64,000 bases of DNA, taken from assembly GCF_024713945.1 (NCBI RefSeq), contig NC_134682.1, forward strand, positions 3,100,001 through 3,164,000, written 5' to 3'. This DNA is from Dermatophagoides farinae (taxonomy: Eukaryota; Arthropoda; Arachnida; Sarcoptiformes; Pyroglyphidae). Under the pieces are notes generated by a model. The model ran no database searches. It had not been told where the DNA came from and saw only the letters and a list, made by a program, of their open reading frames with translations. Below, piece by piece: positions 1 through 14,103 of this stretch (its first letter is position 1; every line of letters starts with the position of its first letter). The position numbers were made by a program, and so were the translations under genes.

Positions 1-31
1 AATCAATGAAAACCGGTAAATTTGGACTGAC

Positions 32-593
32 CTGATTTATGTTCTTGATTGACATTCAATTTATTTGTTTGTGTTTTGAATACAATCGATACGGGCACTT
101 CGTATGGTGATATTTCAATCACTTGTGGTTCACCATCATTACCATCTTCAAATTTTACCGGTATTACTTCGACAGTTTTTTTACTATGTACAGCCATTTC
201 TACTGGTCCTTGTGGCCTATATTTTGTATCACTGCCACTAAATTTATCCATTTGATTCAGGAAACCATCACTATTTAATATGGCATTTATACCAGATGAA
301 TAAATGTTTGTTTCTTCTTTTGGTTCTCTTGCAAATGTCGATGTAAATGTATATGAACTTTCAGCTAAACGTTCACCATAGCTTGAACGATCTTCTGAAC
401 TAACTGATTCTGATGATGATGATGATGATGGCGAAGAATGATTTGATTCATCTTCAGATGTATCTTGACCATTGATGAATGAAATGGAAAAACAAGAAAA
501 GATGATTAAAATAATGATGATGATAAATGAAATGAAATTTCGTTGTCGATTATAACCCATTATTATAGATGGACAATTGTCGAATAGATTCAT
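32..593 (-). CDS. DFP2-like secreted protein, 5' exon (partial or truncated)
   Basis: The reading frame opens at 593, with a second in-frame Met at 560 that gives a neater signal peptide: a basic MGYNRQRN start, then an Ile/Phe-rich hydrophobic core ending near FINGQ. The mature part starts with a Ser/Asp/Glu-rich stretch. It ends with the family core seen in three other genes of this window: GPVEMAVHSKKTVEVIPV, then EPQVIEISPYEVPVSIVFKT. At 34-26 the minus strand reads CAGGTCAGT, a strong splice donor, so the exon probably ends at 32 and the rest lies outside the window. Without that splice the frame stops at 3-5 (196 aa) and the C-terminal module is missing. Unlike its paralogues it has no intron inside the signal peptide. 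The function of the family is unknown to me; secretion is inferred. Confidence 0.7.
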
Positions 594-1000
594 TTTTTTT
601 TATTTTGTTATGTGATTGAAAATTATTTGCAAAAAAAAAAATCTGAAAAAATTGATATTTCGATGAAAAGGAATTTATGTTATGATTAACAACAGCAGCA
701 GCAACAACAACAACAACAGATTATCAGCAATTGCCAATTGCAATAAACAGACACATTATTATCATTGAAAGATTGTTGTTGAATGTGTTGAATCGGTGAT
801 TTAACTTTTGCAATGATGATGATGATGATGATTATGGCACCACAAAACTCCCCGAAAAAAAACAAACAAACAATCAACAGTCAAATTGGACACATATTAA
901 TAAGTGAAAAAAAAACATTCCTGAATGATGATGATGATGATGATGATGATTATGGTTTACAGGTTTGAAAATCTGAAAAAAAAGTGAAAATGAATTTCAC

Positions 1001-1010
1001 TTTTTATATA
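1001..1010 (-). promoter_or_regulatory. Candidate TATA box of the left-edge DFP2-like gene
   Basis: The minus strand reads TATATAAAAA about 410 bp upstream of the first ATG at 593. Two other DFP2-like genes of the window have comparable boxes closer to their starts. The long distance implies a long 5' UTR or an unseen 5' UTR intron, so the assignment is tentative. Confidence 0.4.
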
Positions 1011-4000
1011 CTCGTGTCATCATTGGTTTAACGCTGATGGTGAATAGGAAGACCGAAAACAAAATAGAACAGAACAGAAAAAATTCTACAAATTTTCATT
1101 CAAAATTGGATTTTCTCTTTCATTTCTCCAATTCGACCACACACTGTTGCTCTCACTTTTTTTTCTCCAATCATCATCATCATCATAGATAGTTTTTTGG
1201 ATGTCCAATAGATTGAATCAGACAGATTGGTTATATTTTCTCTCTTCAATTTGTTTGTTGTTGTTGTTGTTAGTTATGATATTCGTCACTTTCACTATAC
1301 AGGTCGGTATATTCGGTCACTGAATTTTTGTTTCATTTTGTTTTTTTTTTTTTGTATATTCGTATTATAAACCCGAAATAAAAGAGAGCCACATCTTTTG
1401 ATATAATCGAATCAAAGAACAAGAAACTTGTTGCCGCTGCAGCTTATGGTAACATCTCATTATGTGTGTGTGTGTGTATACATGGGTGGAATTGTCGTTT
1501 GCCTTGTTTTTTTGTTTTGTTTTGTTTGCATCTCATTTATAATGTATCCATATCCAGATTTTTAGATTGTTTTTATCAATTGTTAGCCACCACCATCACC
1601 ACCACCACAGCAGCAGCAGCAGCATTAGTAGTAGTGGTGGCGGTGGTGGTGGTGATGGCCATTTTTCGATGATTCATATAAATCAAAAAAAAGTTATTTT
1701 AATTTAACCCCAAAAAAAAAAATTCTGAATTCAAAAAAAAAATCAATCCATTGAGGCAAAGCAAAGAACAAAACAAAATTGAATTTCACATTCCTTCGTG
1801 TATTGAATTCGTTATTGGGCATCAAACAAACAAACGAAAAAAAATCGAATCAAATCGAACAACAATAACAAACAAACAAACAAACAAAGAATAAAATTAA
1901 AATATCGAAATGAAAAAAAAATCGCTGATACAACGGGTTTTATATTTCGAACAAACAAAACAAAACAAAACAAAACGAAAAAAAATGAATTGAAAATCTA
2001 GTGAAGAATAACACTATCAAAGTTTGCATTTCATGTCGATCAAAATAAAATATAAAATGAAAAAAACGAACGCATCAATCTACATTTAAATTATATGAAA
2101 AAAAAGTGGCCATTGTTATTATTGGAAGGAAGAAGAAGAAGAAGAAGGGATTATTCGAAATTCCAGGAACAACGGAAACATTATAGAGAAAGAGAAAGAA
2201 AAAAATCAACAAAACATTGTTTATTGATGAAGCATATCGGTATTTGAAAATTATTATTATTTTGATTAGGATATTTTTAGCTAACTTTTTTCTTTTTCTT
2301 TTGACAATTGAAATATATGTTTGTGTGTGTATGTGTATGTAAAGAGCATGATGCCTATGATCATCATCATCATCATCATCATCATCATAAGGAAATCAGA
2401 TCTTACCATGAATAATATACGATTGAAGATTTTGAATTATAATTCCAAACTACTACTACTACTACTAGTACTACTATTATGTAATAAACGGTACATACGA
2501 ATTATGTACTACTCACATATGGATAAATATATGGTTTTTTTTTGCACCTCTCTATCATTCGATGATGATGATGATGGTTGTGATTTTTTAGCATAATGGA
2601 ATCTCTTTGAAATATATTTTATACACATCCAGGCTATCAATGGCTTTTATATGTGTAGTTTGTGTGTGGTCATCATCATCGTCATCATAATAATAATGAT
2701 GATCTACCATGTTTTTGATATTGGATTTTCTATATATACAAAAATCGTGGACATAGAAAGTGATAGAAATCGGTTTTCAAATTATAAATAAAAATTTGCA
2801 TAATAAAAAAAAACAACAAAACAAAAATACTGAAAATATCGATGATTCTAATCTGATCGTTGTTGTTGTTTTTTGTTGATTATCGAAAACATTTGGATGA
2901 GGGTGTGTATGTGTGTCTGTGTGTGTGTGTGATATATGAATATTGGATGCCTAACCCTAATTTATCGAATGATATGATATGAAACAATAATAATCATCAT
3001 AAATCGTATTTTGTTGAATGCAATATGTATGTATGTGATTTTTTTTTGCCATCTGAATGCATTCTCTTTTCCAGCCATTTTCTTAAATAAATTCATTCGT
3101 GACATAATGTAATTCATCACAGAATTTTTTTTTTTTTTTTTTGGAAAAATATATAAAAATATGCATGTGAACAAAATATTTAACTAAACGGATTCTAGTC
3201 ATGCAGATTCACGTTCAAAGAAAAAAAAATTCTTTTGTCACCGACGACGACGGTATGACAATTTTTTTTTCCATTGTTGAGTTTATCAATAGAGAACCAA
3301 AAAAAATGAAATAATTTTTTCAATGAAAACGGAAAATTTACCATTTTTTTCTTGATTTTTACCGGATTTTTTTCCCAAAAAAAAAGAAAATTCATTAAGA
3401 ATCATTTCCGGAAAAATGATACTTTGAAACAATATCCTTAACACACATTGAATCGAATTATAAATGAATTATATTATTCGAACAAGAGAAAAAAAAAGAT
3501 AAATTTCAATTACCAATAAAATGAATGAATGAAATTGATTACAGAGAATTTTCCATCATCATTGGCTAATTAAATCAAAGAAGAAAAAGAAGAAGAAAAA
3601 AAATTGTTAATAATAATTTCTAGCCATCATCAGATGATTAATAATAGCATTTGTGAACATTTTTCAAAAGAAAAAAAAAGTTATAAAAAGCTAGAAATTC
3701 CATTCTCATTGGTCGAAATGAATGGAAAATACTGAAACACTGAAATGTTCGTCCCTAAGGGCCATAATCATCATCGGAATCTAAGGATGATGATGATGAT
3801 GAAAACATGGAATCTTGTATAATAATTATTATTGCTCTTTCCTTCTGTGAAGAGAATATAATTTTGAAATTGGATATCTTAATTTGAAGATTTTTTGTCT
3901 CTGTCAAGCAAGTAAGTAAGTACAAACAGAGACAAAGAATAAAAAACCTAACAGAGTAGTGGTGGAACCAAGAAAAAAATCCTGCAAATATTGCCATGAA

Positions 4001-4646
4001 AAATATATCAACTTAAGTGTAATGTTCCAAGGATTTATTATTCGTTAATGATTAATTATACGACTAAATGTGTTTCATTTCTAGAATATTGTTGTAAAAA
4101 TATGGATTTGAAAGGATTTTTTTTCGCCTTGCTTTCGTCGTTTTGCGGTCCTATTGCCTATGTGATTCATGTGTGTGTGTGTGTGTCTGAAAATACCCTC
4201 CAAAAAATGCTATCAACCGGAGATGACAATAATTAATCACCAAATGCCAAGTGTTTTGCTTGAAACGTTGATCGTTTCGTTTCGTTTCGTTGTTTTTTTT
4301 GTTGTTGTTATTGTTCGCGAAACTTTTCGCATCGTTGTATCCAGGATTGTCGTTCAACCAACAAACAAGAACAATATGATAGCAAATAAAAATGATGATG
4401 GTAATATATATGAAAAAAAAGAAGAATAAGAGATTCTGTGAGAGACAAACAATAACACATTAATACCATACTGATTGTGTTTGTGTAATGTGATAAAAGA
4501 ATTTCAAGATTCTATCGATATATTAAATTATATATTTAGTCACATTTAAACTGATAAAATGATAAAACCACAATTTATCATCAGCCAATGTGGATAAAAA
4601 TATATATTCGATTATGATCATCAAATAAATGAAAAAAAATGATTTG

Positions 4647-4673
4647 CCACATTAAATTAGAGATTTAATGTGG
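4647..4673. repeat. Perfect 11-bp inverted repeat (hairpin)
   Basis: CCACATTAAAT and its exact reverse complement ATTTAATGTGG are separated by the 5-base loop TAGAG. It is not made of the local simple repeats. Function unknown. Confidence 0.6.
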
Positions 4674-6558
4674 TAGGAGGCCAAATATTTTTAGGGAACC
4701 AATATTCTATTTATATGTAATCAGAAAAAAATGTCAACGATAATCATATTGGATTGGCAAAAAAAAGGTTAAATTGATCATCAAGATTGGTCATTGATGA
4801 TCACACACATCACACACTATAAAATGATCATCAAGCCAATAATGAATTGTAAATGTAAAGAAAAGCTGTGAATCGGAAATTTTTTTTTCAGAAAAAAAGC
4901 CATTCAATCATCATCATCATAATAATGATGAAATTTTTTTTTTTATTCAATTTCAATGTAAGAACAAACCTACATTTTTGTTTGGACATGGAAAATGAAA
5001 TTATGTTGCCCAAAAAAATTTGTTGTTAATGAACAAGAAAGATGAAATGAAAAACAGTGTTTCTTTTTTTTAGGCCATCGCTGGATTTAAGGGATAACAC
5101 CACTGATATAATTATAAATCCAATGCACGGATATTTACCATTCTTTTTTTTCTTCATTTTTGCGGTACATTTTATGATGATTTTGTTTTTTGTTTTCGAT
5201 TATGATTAAATAGGTGCCATGATATATAAACAACAACAACAACAACAACAATTGAATGAAATGTATCATCATCATCATCATCATTATTAATTTCTTTAGG
5301 ATAAATTGAGAAAGTGTTGATTACTTAAAATTAAATCAAATTAAGATGATGATAAATTCTGTTCAAAATTTAAATGGAATCATAAAGAATATTCTCGATA
5401 ATATTGTGGATTTTTTTTTCAATAATAATAAAAAAAAAGTTAATGCACGACACACTCATGATCATCGAATCGATCGTTTTCAAACCAACATAACTACAAC
5501 AAAGTGATCCATCAATCAAATTGACCGACCGACAAACCGGCCGGTCATATATATAAATTAATTTATTTTCATTCTAATATTACAATATATTAAATTTAGT
5601 AACAAGTAATCAAGTTGACTATCATTCTTTATGATTGTGTCTCATCCATTAATGAAATATACATGACATGATTTCAAAACAAATACAAGATGAGAAGAAA
5701 AAAAAATGAAAACAGAAACTCATTCAGAAAATTTTCTGTTGGCTGGCATTGACCGGATGGTTTGACGGTTGACGTTTTTTTTTTGCCATCTTCTTCTTCT
5801 TTTTATATTTTCATCCATTCAATGGGCCAAAATTAGTTTTAAAATGTTTGCTCTTCTCATGATAATGTTGATGATGAGTAAGACGACAAAGTTACAACAT
5901 ATAGACAATTGTCTAACCATATAAATCGGTCTTCGGACAGAATGATGATCGATCAAATTATTTTGGTAGTGGTGGTGTTGGTGGCGGTGCTGGCCATTAT
6001 AAAGGCTGTAAATATAGAACGATTTTTTTTTTGAATTAACCAAAAAAAAAAACCATAACCGGTGGCACAACCTATCGATTGATCAATTGATTTAATCAAA
6101 TTGATTGAACAAAATCATCATCATCATCATATAAGCTATCATAATGGTACATGATGATGATCATCATCATCATTGTATTGATATAGTGATATTATTATCA
6201 TAGACATCATCATCATGGCCATTCATTCAATATTCAATATAAATATCAATCATTATTCGATACAATTTGATCGATGATCGGCATCGACCTTTTTTTTCCT
6301 CTACTATTTAAAAGGTTCCATTATAATGATAAAGATGATCAAACATTGCATTTCGCTTTTTTTCATCTGAATCGAATCATTCAATTTTGAAAAGAATCTT
6401 TTTTTTCTGATTCTTTTTTATTCAATCATCATCATCATCATCATCATCGTTCGATGTCGTTATTTGGTTGCTATTCAATTATGAATTTCATACTAGACTG
6501 GATATATAATAAAGGTTTTGATTATTTCTTCGAATTTTATTTGATCAAATAAAGAACA

Positions 6559-6581
6559 AGAGAGAGAGAGAGAGAGAGAGA
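6559..6581. repeat. (AG)n microsatellite
   Basis: Uninterrupted AG dinucleotide run of about 11 units. Confidence 0.9.
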
Positions 6582-7400
6582 TCAAAGAATATTGAAACTG
6601 AATAGAAAATATTCATTTTCATTGGTTATTATATTGATTCGATTCGATTTGGTTCATTTTGAATTGGACACCAAATAATAATCGATTTGGTGTTACACAT
6701 TAAAATTAACTTTCTCTTCATTTTTTTTCACGATCCAATTTTTCATCATCATCATCATCATCTATTATCGATCGGCCATATAAGTAAAACAACAACAACA
6801 ACAACAACAATTTGTGATCTAGTGATTGATATTGACGGATTTACCATCACCGTCATCTCTCTCTTCCTTTCTTTTGCTCTGTTTATATATATGAGTTTAT
6901 TATTCTAAAAATAATCGATATGAAAATTTTTTTTTTTCATTTTCATCAAATTCAATCGAAACTTGTTGATTTGAAGATGAAAAAAAATACAGCAAGAATG
7001 AAAGAGTTTGTGACAAAAAACAAACGAAAAAATGATAGAAGAAAAAAAAGGTCAACTTATCTAATGGATTAGAATAGTGTTCTAATTATATCAATCAAAT
7101 GGATCTAATCATCAACATTTAAAAATAAAATCTCGTTCCATGTTTGATGATAATTAATTTCGATTATCAAGATTAATTTTGATCAATCAAATTAACATTA
7201 ATACATTGACTGCCGTAACTATCGTTGCTATCAAATAAGACGAGCAGCATTATGTTTCAATGTTGATAAAAAAAATAATAATCCAATTCAATGTGACATT
7301 TAATCAATTAATCTTTTTTTTTTTTTTTTGGTTGACTACCAGAAAATAAAATAAAAAAAAACACCACAATGGTGTTATCAAATTAAATCAGATCAATCAA

Positions 7401-7424
7401 GTGTGTGTGTGTGTGTGTGTGTGT
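7401..7424. repeat. (GT)n microsatellite
   Basis: Uninterrupted GT run of about 12 units. Confidence 0.9.
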
Positions 7425-9358
7425 TTGTGTGGGCGTATTGGTTGGTTCGATCTCCAGTAATTTCGATTGAATATCGAATCGAAAATGTTGTGGAAAAAGT
7501 AACAGGGAAATTTTGTTTTCAGTTGATCAACAACATCTGTGAAACCTAATTATAGCGAAGAAGAAGAAGAAAAAAAAACAAAATTCAAAACGAATGAAAA
7601 TTTTTTTTTTCACCAAATTTTCAAAAACATCCACCATGGTTTGACGTTTTGTTGTTCATCATCAATGGGTTTGGTTTGAATTTTCTGTTTTTTTTCTCTA
7701 TGGCACTCATGACATGATGTTGAGGTGATCATCATCATCGTCGTCGTCGTCGTCGTCGTCATCAACAAAGATTGACCAATTTTTTTTGTCTATTTATTGT
7801 TATATATTCAATGATGATGTAATCGCCGACACACAATTGTGAAAGACAGTTTTCTATTTTTTTTTCTCTCTATGTCAAAGTTTTTTTTTCAAATTTTTTT
7901 TATTCATTCATCAGATTTGATCGATCTATTCTCTCAATGGTGAAATGAAAATGTCGAAAAACATGACGAAAATTTCTATTGATTTGAAAATAGAAAGGTG
8001 TTTTTTTTTTAGTTTAATGTGTATCTTGGAAATTCAATCACCAAAAGATCGACATTGATGAAAAAGATGGAGAGTGAGAGAGAGAGAGAGAGAATTACAG
8101 TTTTTTTTCGGGTCCAAAGGACAGGTTTTTTTTTTACTGTTGTCAGTAGTACCATCGCTGTAGGTGGGCGATGTTTTTAAAAAAAAAATTCATGTCGGAT
8201 GTTGATGATGATAAGAAAAAAGTTGATCATATTTATCAACCATGAACCATTGAGGCAATAATTTGTAAAATTTTTTTTTTTTTTGAATTCGAGTCAATTG
8301 AATAATCATATCCGATCGTAGTAAGAGATTGTTTTGTATCGTGTACGTGTGTAAAATAACCTAGATATAAATTTTAAAATTTCAAATTTCATTTTTCTCA
8401 TCATTCAAATTATGTATTAAAAGGAAAAAATATATTTTATTCAGAGTTGTTGTGATCATAACTGATCCAAACATCGTGATTACTGATTCAAGGAGAAAAA
8501 AAATATATATCATAAAAATGTAATACATACAGGATGGAAAAGTGTCAAAAGTTTTCAATAAATAAATTATCATTATAATTGATTTTTTGCAAAAAAAAAA
8601 AAAAAACATTTCCGTTGAGAAGATGAGTAAAAAGGTGATTTTTTTTTGTTCTTCACATGATTATCATCATATCGACATCCACATTTGTTGATGATGATGA
8701 TGATGATCAATTCACGTGAATAAAAAAAATGAAGATGATGATGACAAATCACTATCATCATCATCACCTATTTTTTTTCTATAATGATAATGATGATGAT
8801 TTTGTCATCATCATTGTTTTTTCGAGTTGTCCATTAAAATTTTTTAAAAATCAAAGCAAATACAACAACAACAAAAGACCTAAAAAGACTATTGCAATAA
8901 TGATGATGAAAACAAAATGAAATAAAATCAAAAAATACTAATTGAATTGTCAATTGTTTCATTGAAAACTATCTGTTTTTTTTTATTGTTGTTAGTGTGT
9001 GTGTGTGTGTGTTTTTTTTTATGATTCACAATTGTTTTTCGTCAACATTATTCAAATGGTCACCATTTGTCTTTGTGTGTGTGTGTGTGTGTGTATTCCG
9101 GATTCAAAAAGTCTAAAAAACATCAACAGTCTGATGAAATTTAATTTAACCAAAAAAAAAAAAAAAAAAAAATTACTCTGCTAATTCATTTCATTTATCG
9201 AATAAATATCCAAAAAAAAAAAAAAAAAAAACAATGTATGGAGCTCAATTTAGACAAATACGAAAGAAAAACCGTTTGTTGAACAAAAATTTGATAAAAG
9301 AATTTCGAATCATCATCATCATCATCTTTTGTTTTTTGTTTTAAACAACAACAAAAAT

Positions 9359-9390
9359 ATTCTAAACATTCAAATGCAGATGTTTAGAAT
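9359..9390. repeat. Perfect 11-bp inverted repeat (hairpin)
   Basis: ATTCTAAACAT and ATGTTTAGAAT flank a 10-base loop. Outside the stem, (AAC)n-rich sequence on the left faces (TG/T)-rich sequence on the right, which could extend the pairing imperfectly. Confidence 0.6.
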
Positions 9391-11713
9391 TGTTTTTTGT
9401 TTTTTTTTGTTTTAGATGATGATAAATCTGAATCGAATGTGTGTGTGTGTGTGTGTAAACAAAGTGCTAAAAATAATCTTATCGTAGTGTGATCTTTTCG
9501 TTCGTGTGGTTAGTATATAGCATCATTATCATGATGATGATCATATCAAACTTTTCACTAATTTAAAAAAAAAATTTTTTTTTTTGTTTTCACTTTACAC
9601 AACTGTTGATCATAGAAAAAAAGATGATGAAAAGATATATCATCACCATCATCTGGACAAACAAGTGTCGATATCTTTATCAAACCAAACAAAAAATTAA
9701 ATAACTCAATGTATTTTTTTTGTTTTGTTTTTTTTTTGTTTTGTTTTGGTTTTTCACGATTACAATGGAATTACGATTTTTGTTTTTTATCCATTTGCGG
9801 ATATCATCATCATCATCATCTTCATCACCTATCCATCACCAAACCATCTTGACCAATGAGCCAAATCTTTTCAATAATAATGATGACGACGATGATGATG
9901 ATGATGATAAAGATATTTCAAGTAATCTTATGGGATTTATCCATTGTTGATATATAATAATAATATATACTTGAATTGAATTCTTAAATCAAATTCAATC
10001 AGTTTTGACAACAACAATTCAACACAATAAGAAACTATATGGTTTCTATTGTGGTTGTTGCTTGTTTGTTTGTTTGTTTCTGATAATATTGGACGCCTGT
10101 TTCAACTCAATATGATTCATCATTCATAAATAATATGAAAACATAATTACAGATTCATGATTGAATGTAGGCGGTAGTAGTAGTAGTAGTAGTATACAAG
10201 TAGTTTATCTTTTCAAAAGATTTCCGAGAACAATAAATACTAATATAACAACAACAACAACAAAAACGTAAACAACAAAAAAAAACGTAAACAAAAAGCA
10301 GGTTCGTTTTTTTATTTATTTTTTTCCAGATTTTTTTTCTGCTGACCAATAAACAATCATTGTCAGACGATTGAATTATATGCGATGAAAAATGGTCATA
10401 TTTGTTGTTTGTGTAGATTTTTTTGTTGTTGTTGTTGTTGTTGCATTGTGTATGTCTGTGTGTGTGTGTGTGTGTGTGTTTATCCTGTATTTGGATGTCG
10501 GGATTTGATTGTTTGATTTTCGATGATGATTGGAAAATGAACAGTAAAAAAAAAACGATGTGAAAAAGATGAAAGATTTCCGTCAGATGGTTTAGTAGAA
10601 ATTAGCCAGAAAATCATCTTCATCATCATTTTCAAAAACAACAACAACAACAACAAATAATCATAATGGTCATCATCATCATCATCATTAACAACAATTG
10701 AGATATTATACATTGGGACAATGATGGAAAAAAAATTGATCCAATGAACTGGAACATATCCGTAAATGGATATAGTTTGAAAAATTGTTCCAAATCTTAT
10801 CGGTCACATTTTATTTCACTATACACGTGTGTGTATGATTCGAATATTGTTATCGTTATTCTTAATAATTGATGAAAATATAAAATTTTTTCAAAAAAAG
10901 AAATCTATCGTTGAAATTTAAATTTTTTTTTTTCGTTTTATATTTATCGAATTCCCCGTAGAAAATCAGATTTATTCATATCCGATTCGGTTGTTTAATA
11001 AGGTAACGAGACTGAAAGGAAAAAAAAACGTGCAAGGTAATTAATATTTTACGGCTATATATTTTTACCTGTTTAGACAGATTTTTTTTACAGCCACAGC
11101 TACATACACTCCACATATATTGCTAATACAGGTAAAATGATATCCAATTTTTTTTTACAACGACAGAAGCTTTCAACATTCAAAAGAAAAATAATCATCA
11201 TTCATGTCGGAAGAAAACAACCATTGAACAATAACAACAACAACAACAACAACAACATCAATTGTAACATCTTTAGTTGTTGTTAATGATCACATTGTAT
11301 TGATATTGTAATCGAATAGGATAAATGATGATTGGATCATATACACACACAGTAATCACATATATCCGTGTGTAAATGTAAATGACGGGAAATAAAAAGA
11401 TGTCATCACGATCATACACACACACACACACAGTGAGAGTGAGTGAGTGAGAAAAAAAAATTTGAAGGCAACATATACATATCCGTGGTTATCGATACGA
11501 CCTACGAATTTTTTTTTTGAATATCCATCTGAATGGATAATGGATGATCATCATCATTGACAATCACATACTACCGGCATTCAATCAATTTTTTTATATT
11601 TTCTTCTTCTTTTTTTGGATTCCAAATGTGAATCAATATAAAGTTATTATGTATGATAATTACAATTTCAAATTGCTTTTTATTAAAGCATTGGAATTAC
11701 CTTGTTATATTTA

Positions 11714-11714
<1 letters not shown>

Positions 11715-11802
<88 letters not shown>
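11715..11802. repeat. Long perfect (TG)44 microsatellite
   Basis: Uninterrupted TG run of about 88 bases, by far the longest perfect dinucleotide array in the window. It has no gene nearby and is likely to vary in length between individuals. Confidence 0.95.
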
Positions 11803-11806
<4 letters not shown>

Positions 11807-12301
11807 ATATCAGTAATTTAAGTAAATGAGCCAATAATAATATCGCACGAAATCAAAATAAATGTTCGAGGCAATAAATCATCATAAGCAACACTAACAC
11901 TAGTAATAATGAAAAGAATTAATATGCTAAAATGAATTTAAGCAGCAAAAAAAAAACATTCCAGTAACATACAATCTATTGTATATATATATGGATGAAT
12001 GTGGTTATTATTATACGTCGAAATTTATGGACAACATTTTGGTGAGGTATAAATGTGTGTGTTTCTGTGTGTGTGTGTGTGTATGGAAACAAAAAGCGCG
12101 GGTAAATTGGAAATGGAACTAAAAACAAAACAAAACAAAACAGAAAAAAAACACGGAACAAGATTTGAATTTTTTTCGTACAAAAAAAAATGAAGAAGAA
12201 ATTAAAATGTTCATTCAATCAACCATTATTTAAAGATTTTTTTTCTCTCGTCAATGTGAAAAATAATGATAAGAGAAGAAAAAAAAACAGATTTGTCGAT
12301 C

Positions 12302-12303
<2 letters not shown>

Positions 12304-12332
<29 letters not shown>
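12304..12332. repeat. (TG)n microsatellite
   Basis: Uninterrupted TG run of about 14 units. Confidence 0.9.
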
Positions 12333-12334
<2 letters not shown>

Positions 12335-14070
12335 CCGAAAACCCTGATATACTCATTCACTGAATCATTGAATTTTAGATAAAGAGAAAAATTTGACCAA
12401 ACTCAAGAAAAAATTTTTTCTTTTTATTTTTGAATCGGTAACATCTTCAAGGAGAAAAAAAATCGGTTATTCACAGTGATGATGATGATGATCATAATAA
12501 TAAACAGCGGTTTCACCTACACACACACACACACACACTCATACTCTCCACATAGCACATAACGCGTTGGACACTCCAATCATATTCAACAAGTGACCAC
12601 AATGATTTTTATTTCATTTTTTTTTTCGTGCCCTACCAGCACAAAACAACCTACGACAATGTGAAGATCAGAAATGAAAGCCTGAAAAAAAAACAAAAAC
12701 AAAAATTCAAAGTTAATATTTTTCCGTATTTTCAGTTTTTAAGCCAAATAATCATCATGTGTTATGTTTACACCAGATATTTATATTTATACACGCCAAC
12801 ACGCGATCAACAACAACAAAAAAAAACAATAGCCTTGGAACTTGGAACAAAGTAACAAATTTCGATAAATAAAAAAAAAAAATTTTTTTTTTCGTTACAT
12901 AACGACAAGATCAAAAAATAAAAAACAAAAAAAAAGACGGAAAAAACCTAATAAATCAACACACAACAACGATAACAAGATTGCTGTATCGCAAAAAACG
13001 ATCAGCAAGAAAAAAAAATTTTTTACAAAATTCCAAATTTTTACACAAAAAAAATATGAAAATATGAAAAATTATTCAAATTACAATCATTATTTCACCA
13101 TGATTATGGTGATGATGAAAAATTCGAGTCATCAGTGAATTTTGAAGATAATTTTGTTGTTCCACACCAAGCAAAAAAACAATAAATTTCAGTGAAAAAA
13201 AAAGAAACTTGATGATGATGATCATGATAGTTATAATTTTCATCAAACCAAGATTCTAGAAAATTTTTATATATATATATGGATCATCAATTTTCATCGT
13301 TTCAATCGTTTTTTTTTCCGTCTTTTTTCCTCATAACGTTAATGTAAATTATCAAGATGATGATGATGATAATGGCACCAGCAATGATGATGATGATGAT
13401 GATGATCGATTGTAAACTAATTTCACTAATTATAAATCTAGATCATCATCATATGCCGCGTGTAGACTTCATTATCATCATCGTAAAAATATTTCACGAT
13501 TGTTTCTAGATTTAGGATGGTGATGGCTATGGTGATGATCAGATACAAAGTTAATACCGTTTTTCTGGCTATAAATTCAAAAAAAAACCAAAAAAACCAA
13601 AAAAAAATTCTAATAATTTGAAAATATTAATGGCTCAAAGACCATTGAATGTGTGTCTGTGTGTGTGTTTTTCGATGATTATCATGATGATAATGATTAT
13701 GCATGATAATCATCATCATCATCATCAAAAATGAGAGAAATTAACAAGTTATATCATGATAAACAATGAGATAAAGGCGTGCTGATGGATGAATCGTGTG
13801 TGTTTGTGTGTGGAAATCGCCAAAACACCTCGGTTTATTTATTTTTTTTTTGTTTGAATATTAATTTCAATGAAGAAAGAAAAATATTAAAATTAGAAAT
13901 AAAATTATTCATAACGCACACACACACATACACACATGAAAATGACCAAAACAAAACGGAAAAAAAAGAAAAAATTTATATGGCGCGAAAAATTAAACTT
14001 TTTTTTACCGATGTTTCATGTGATGGTCCATCCAAAAAATGGTTCAACATGAATTGAATTTTAATTACTC

Positions 14071-14103
14071 GATGGATGGATGGATGGATGGATGGATGGT
14101 TGG
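14071..14103. repeat. (GATG)n tetranucleotide repeat
   Basis: About seven units of GATG/GGAT with one late substitution (GGTT). Most other repeats here have di- or trinucleotide units. Confidence 0.85.
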
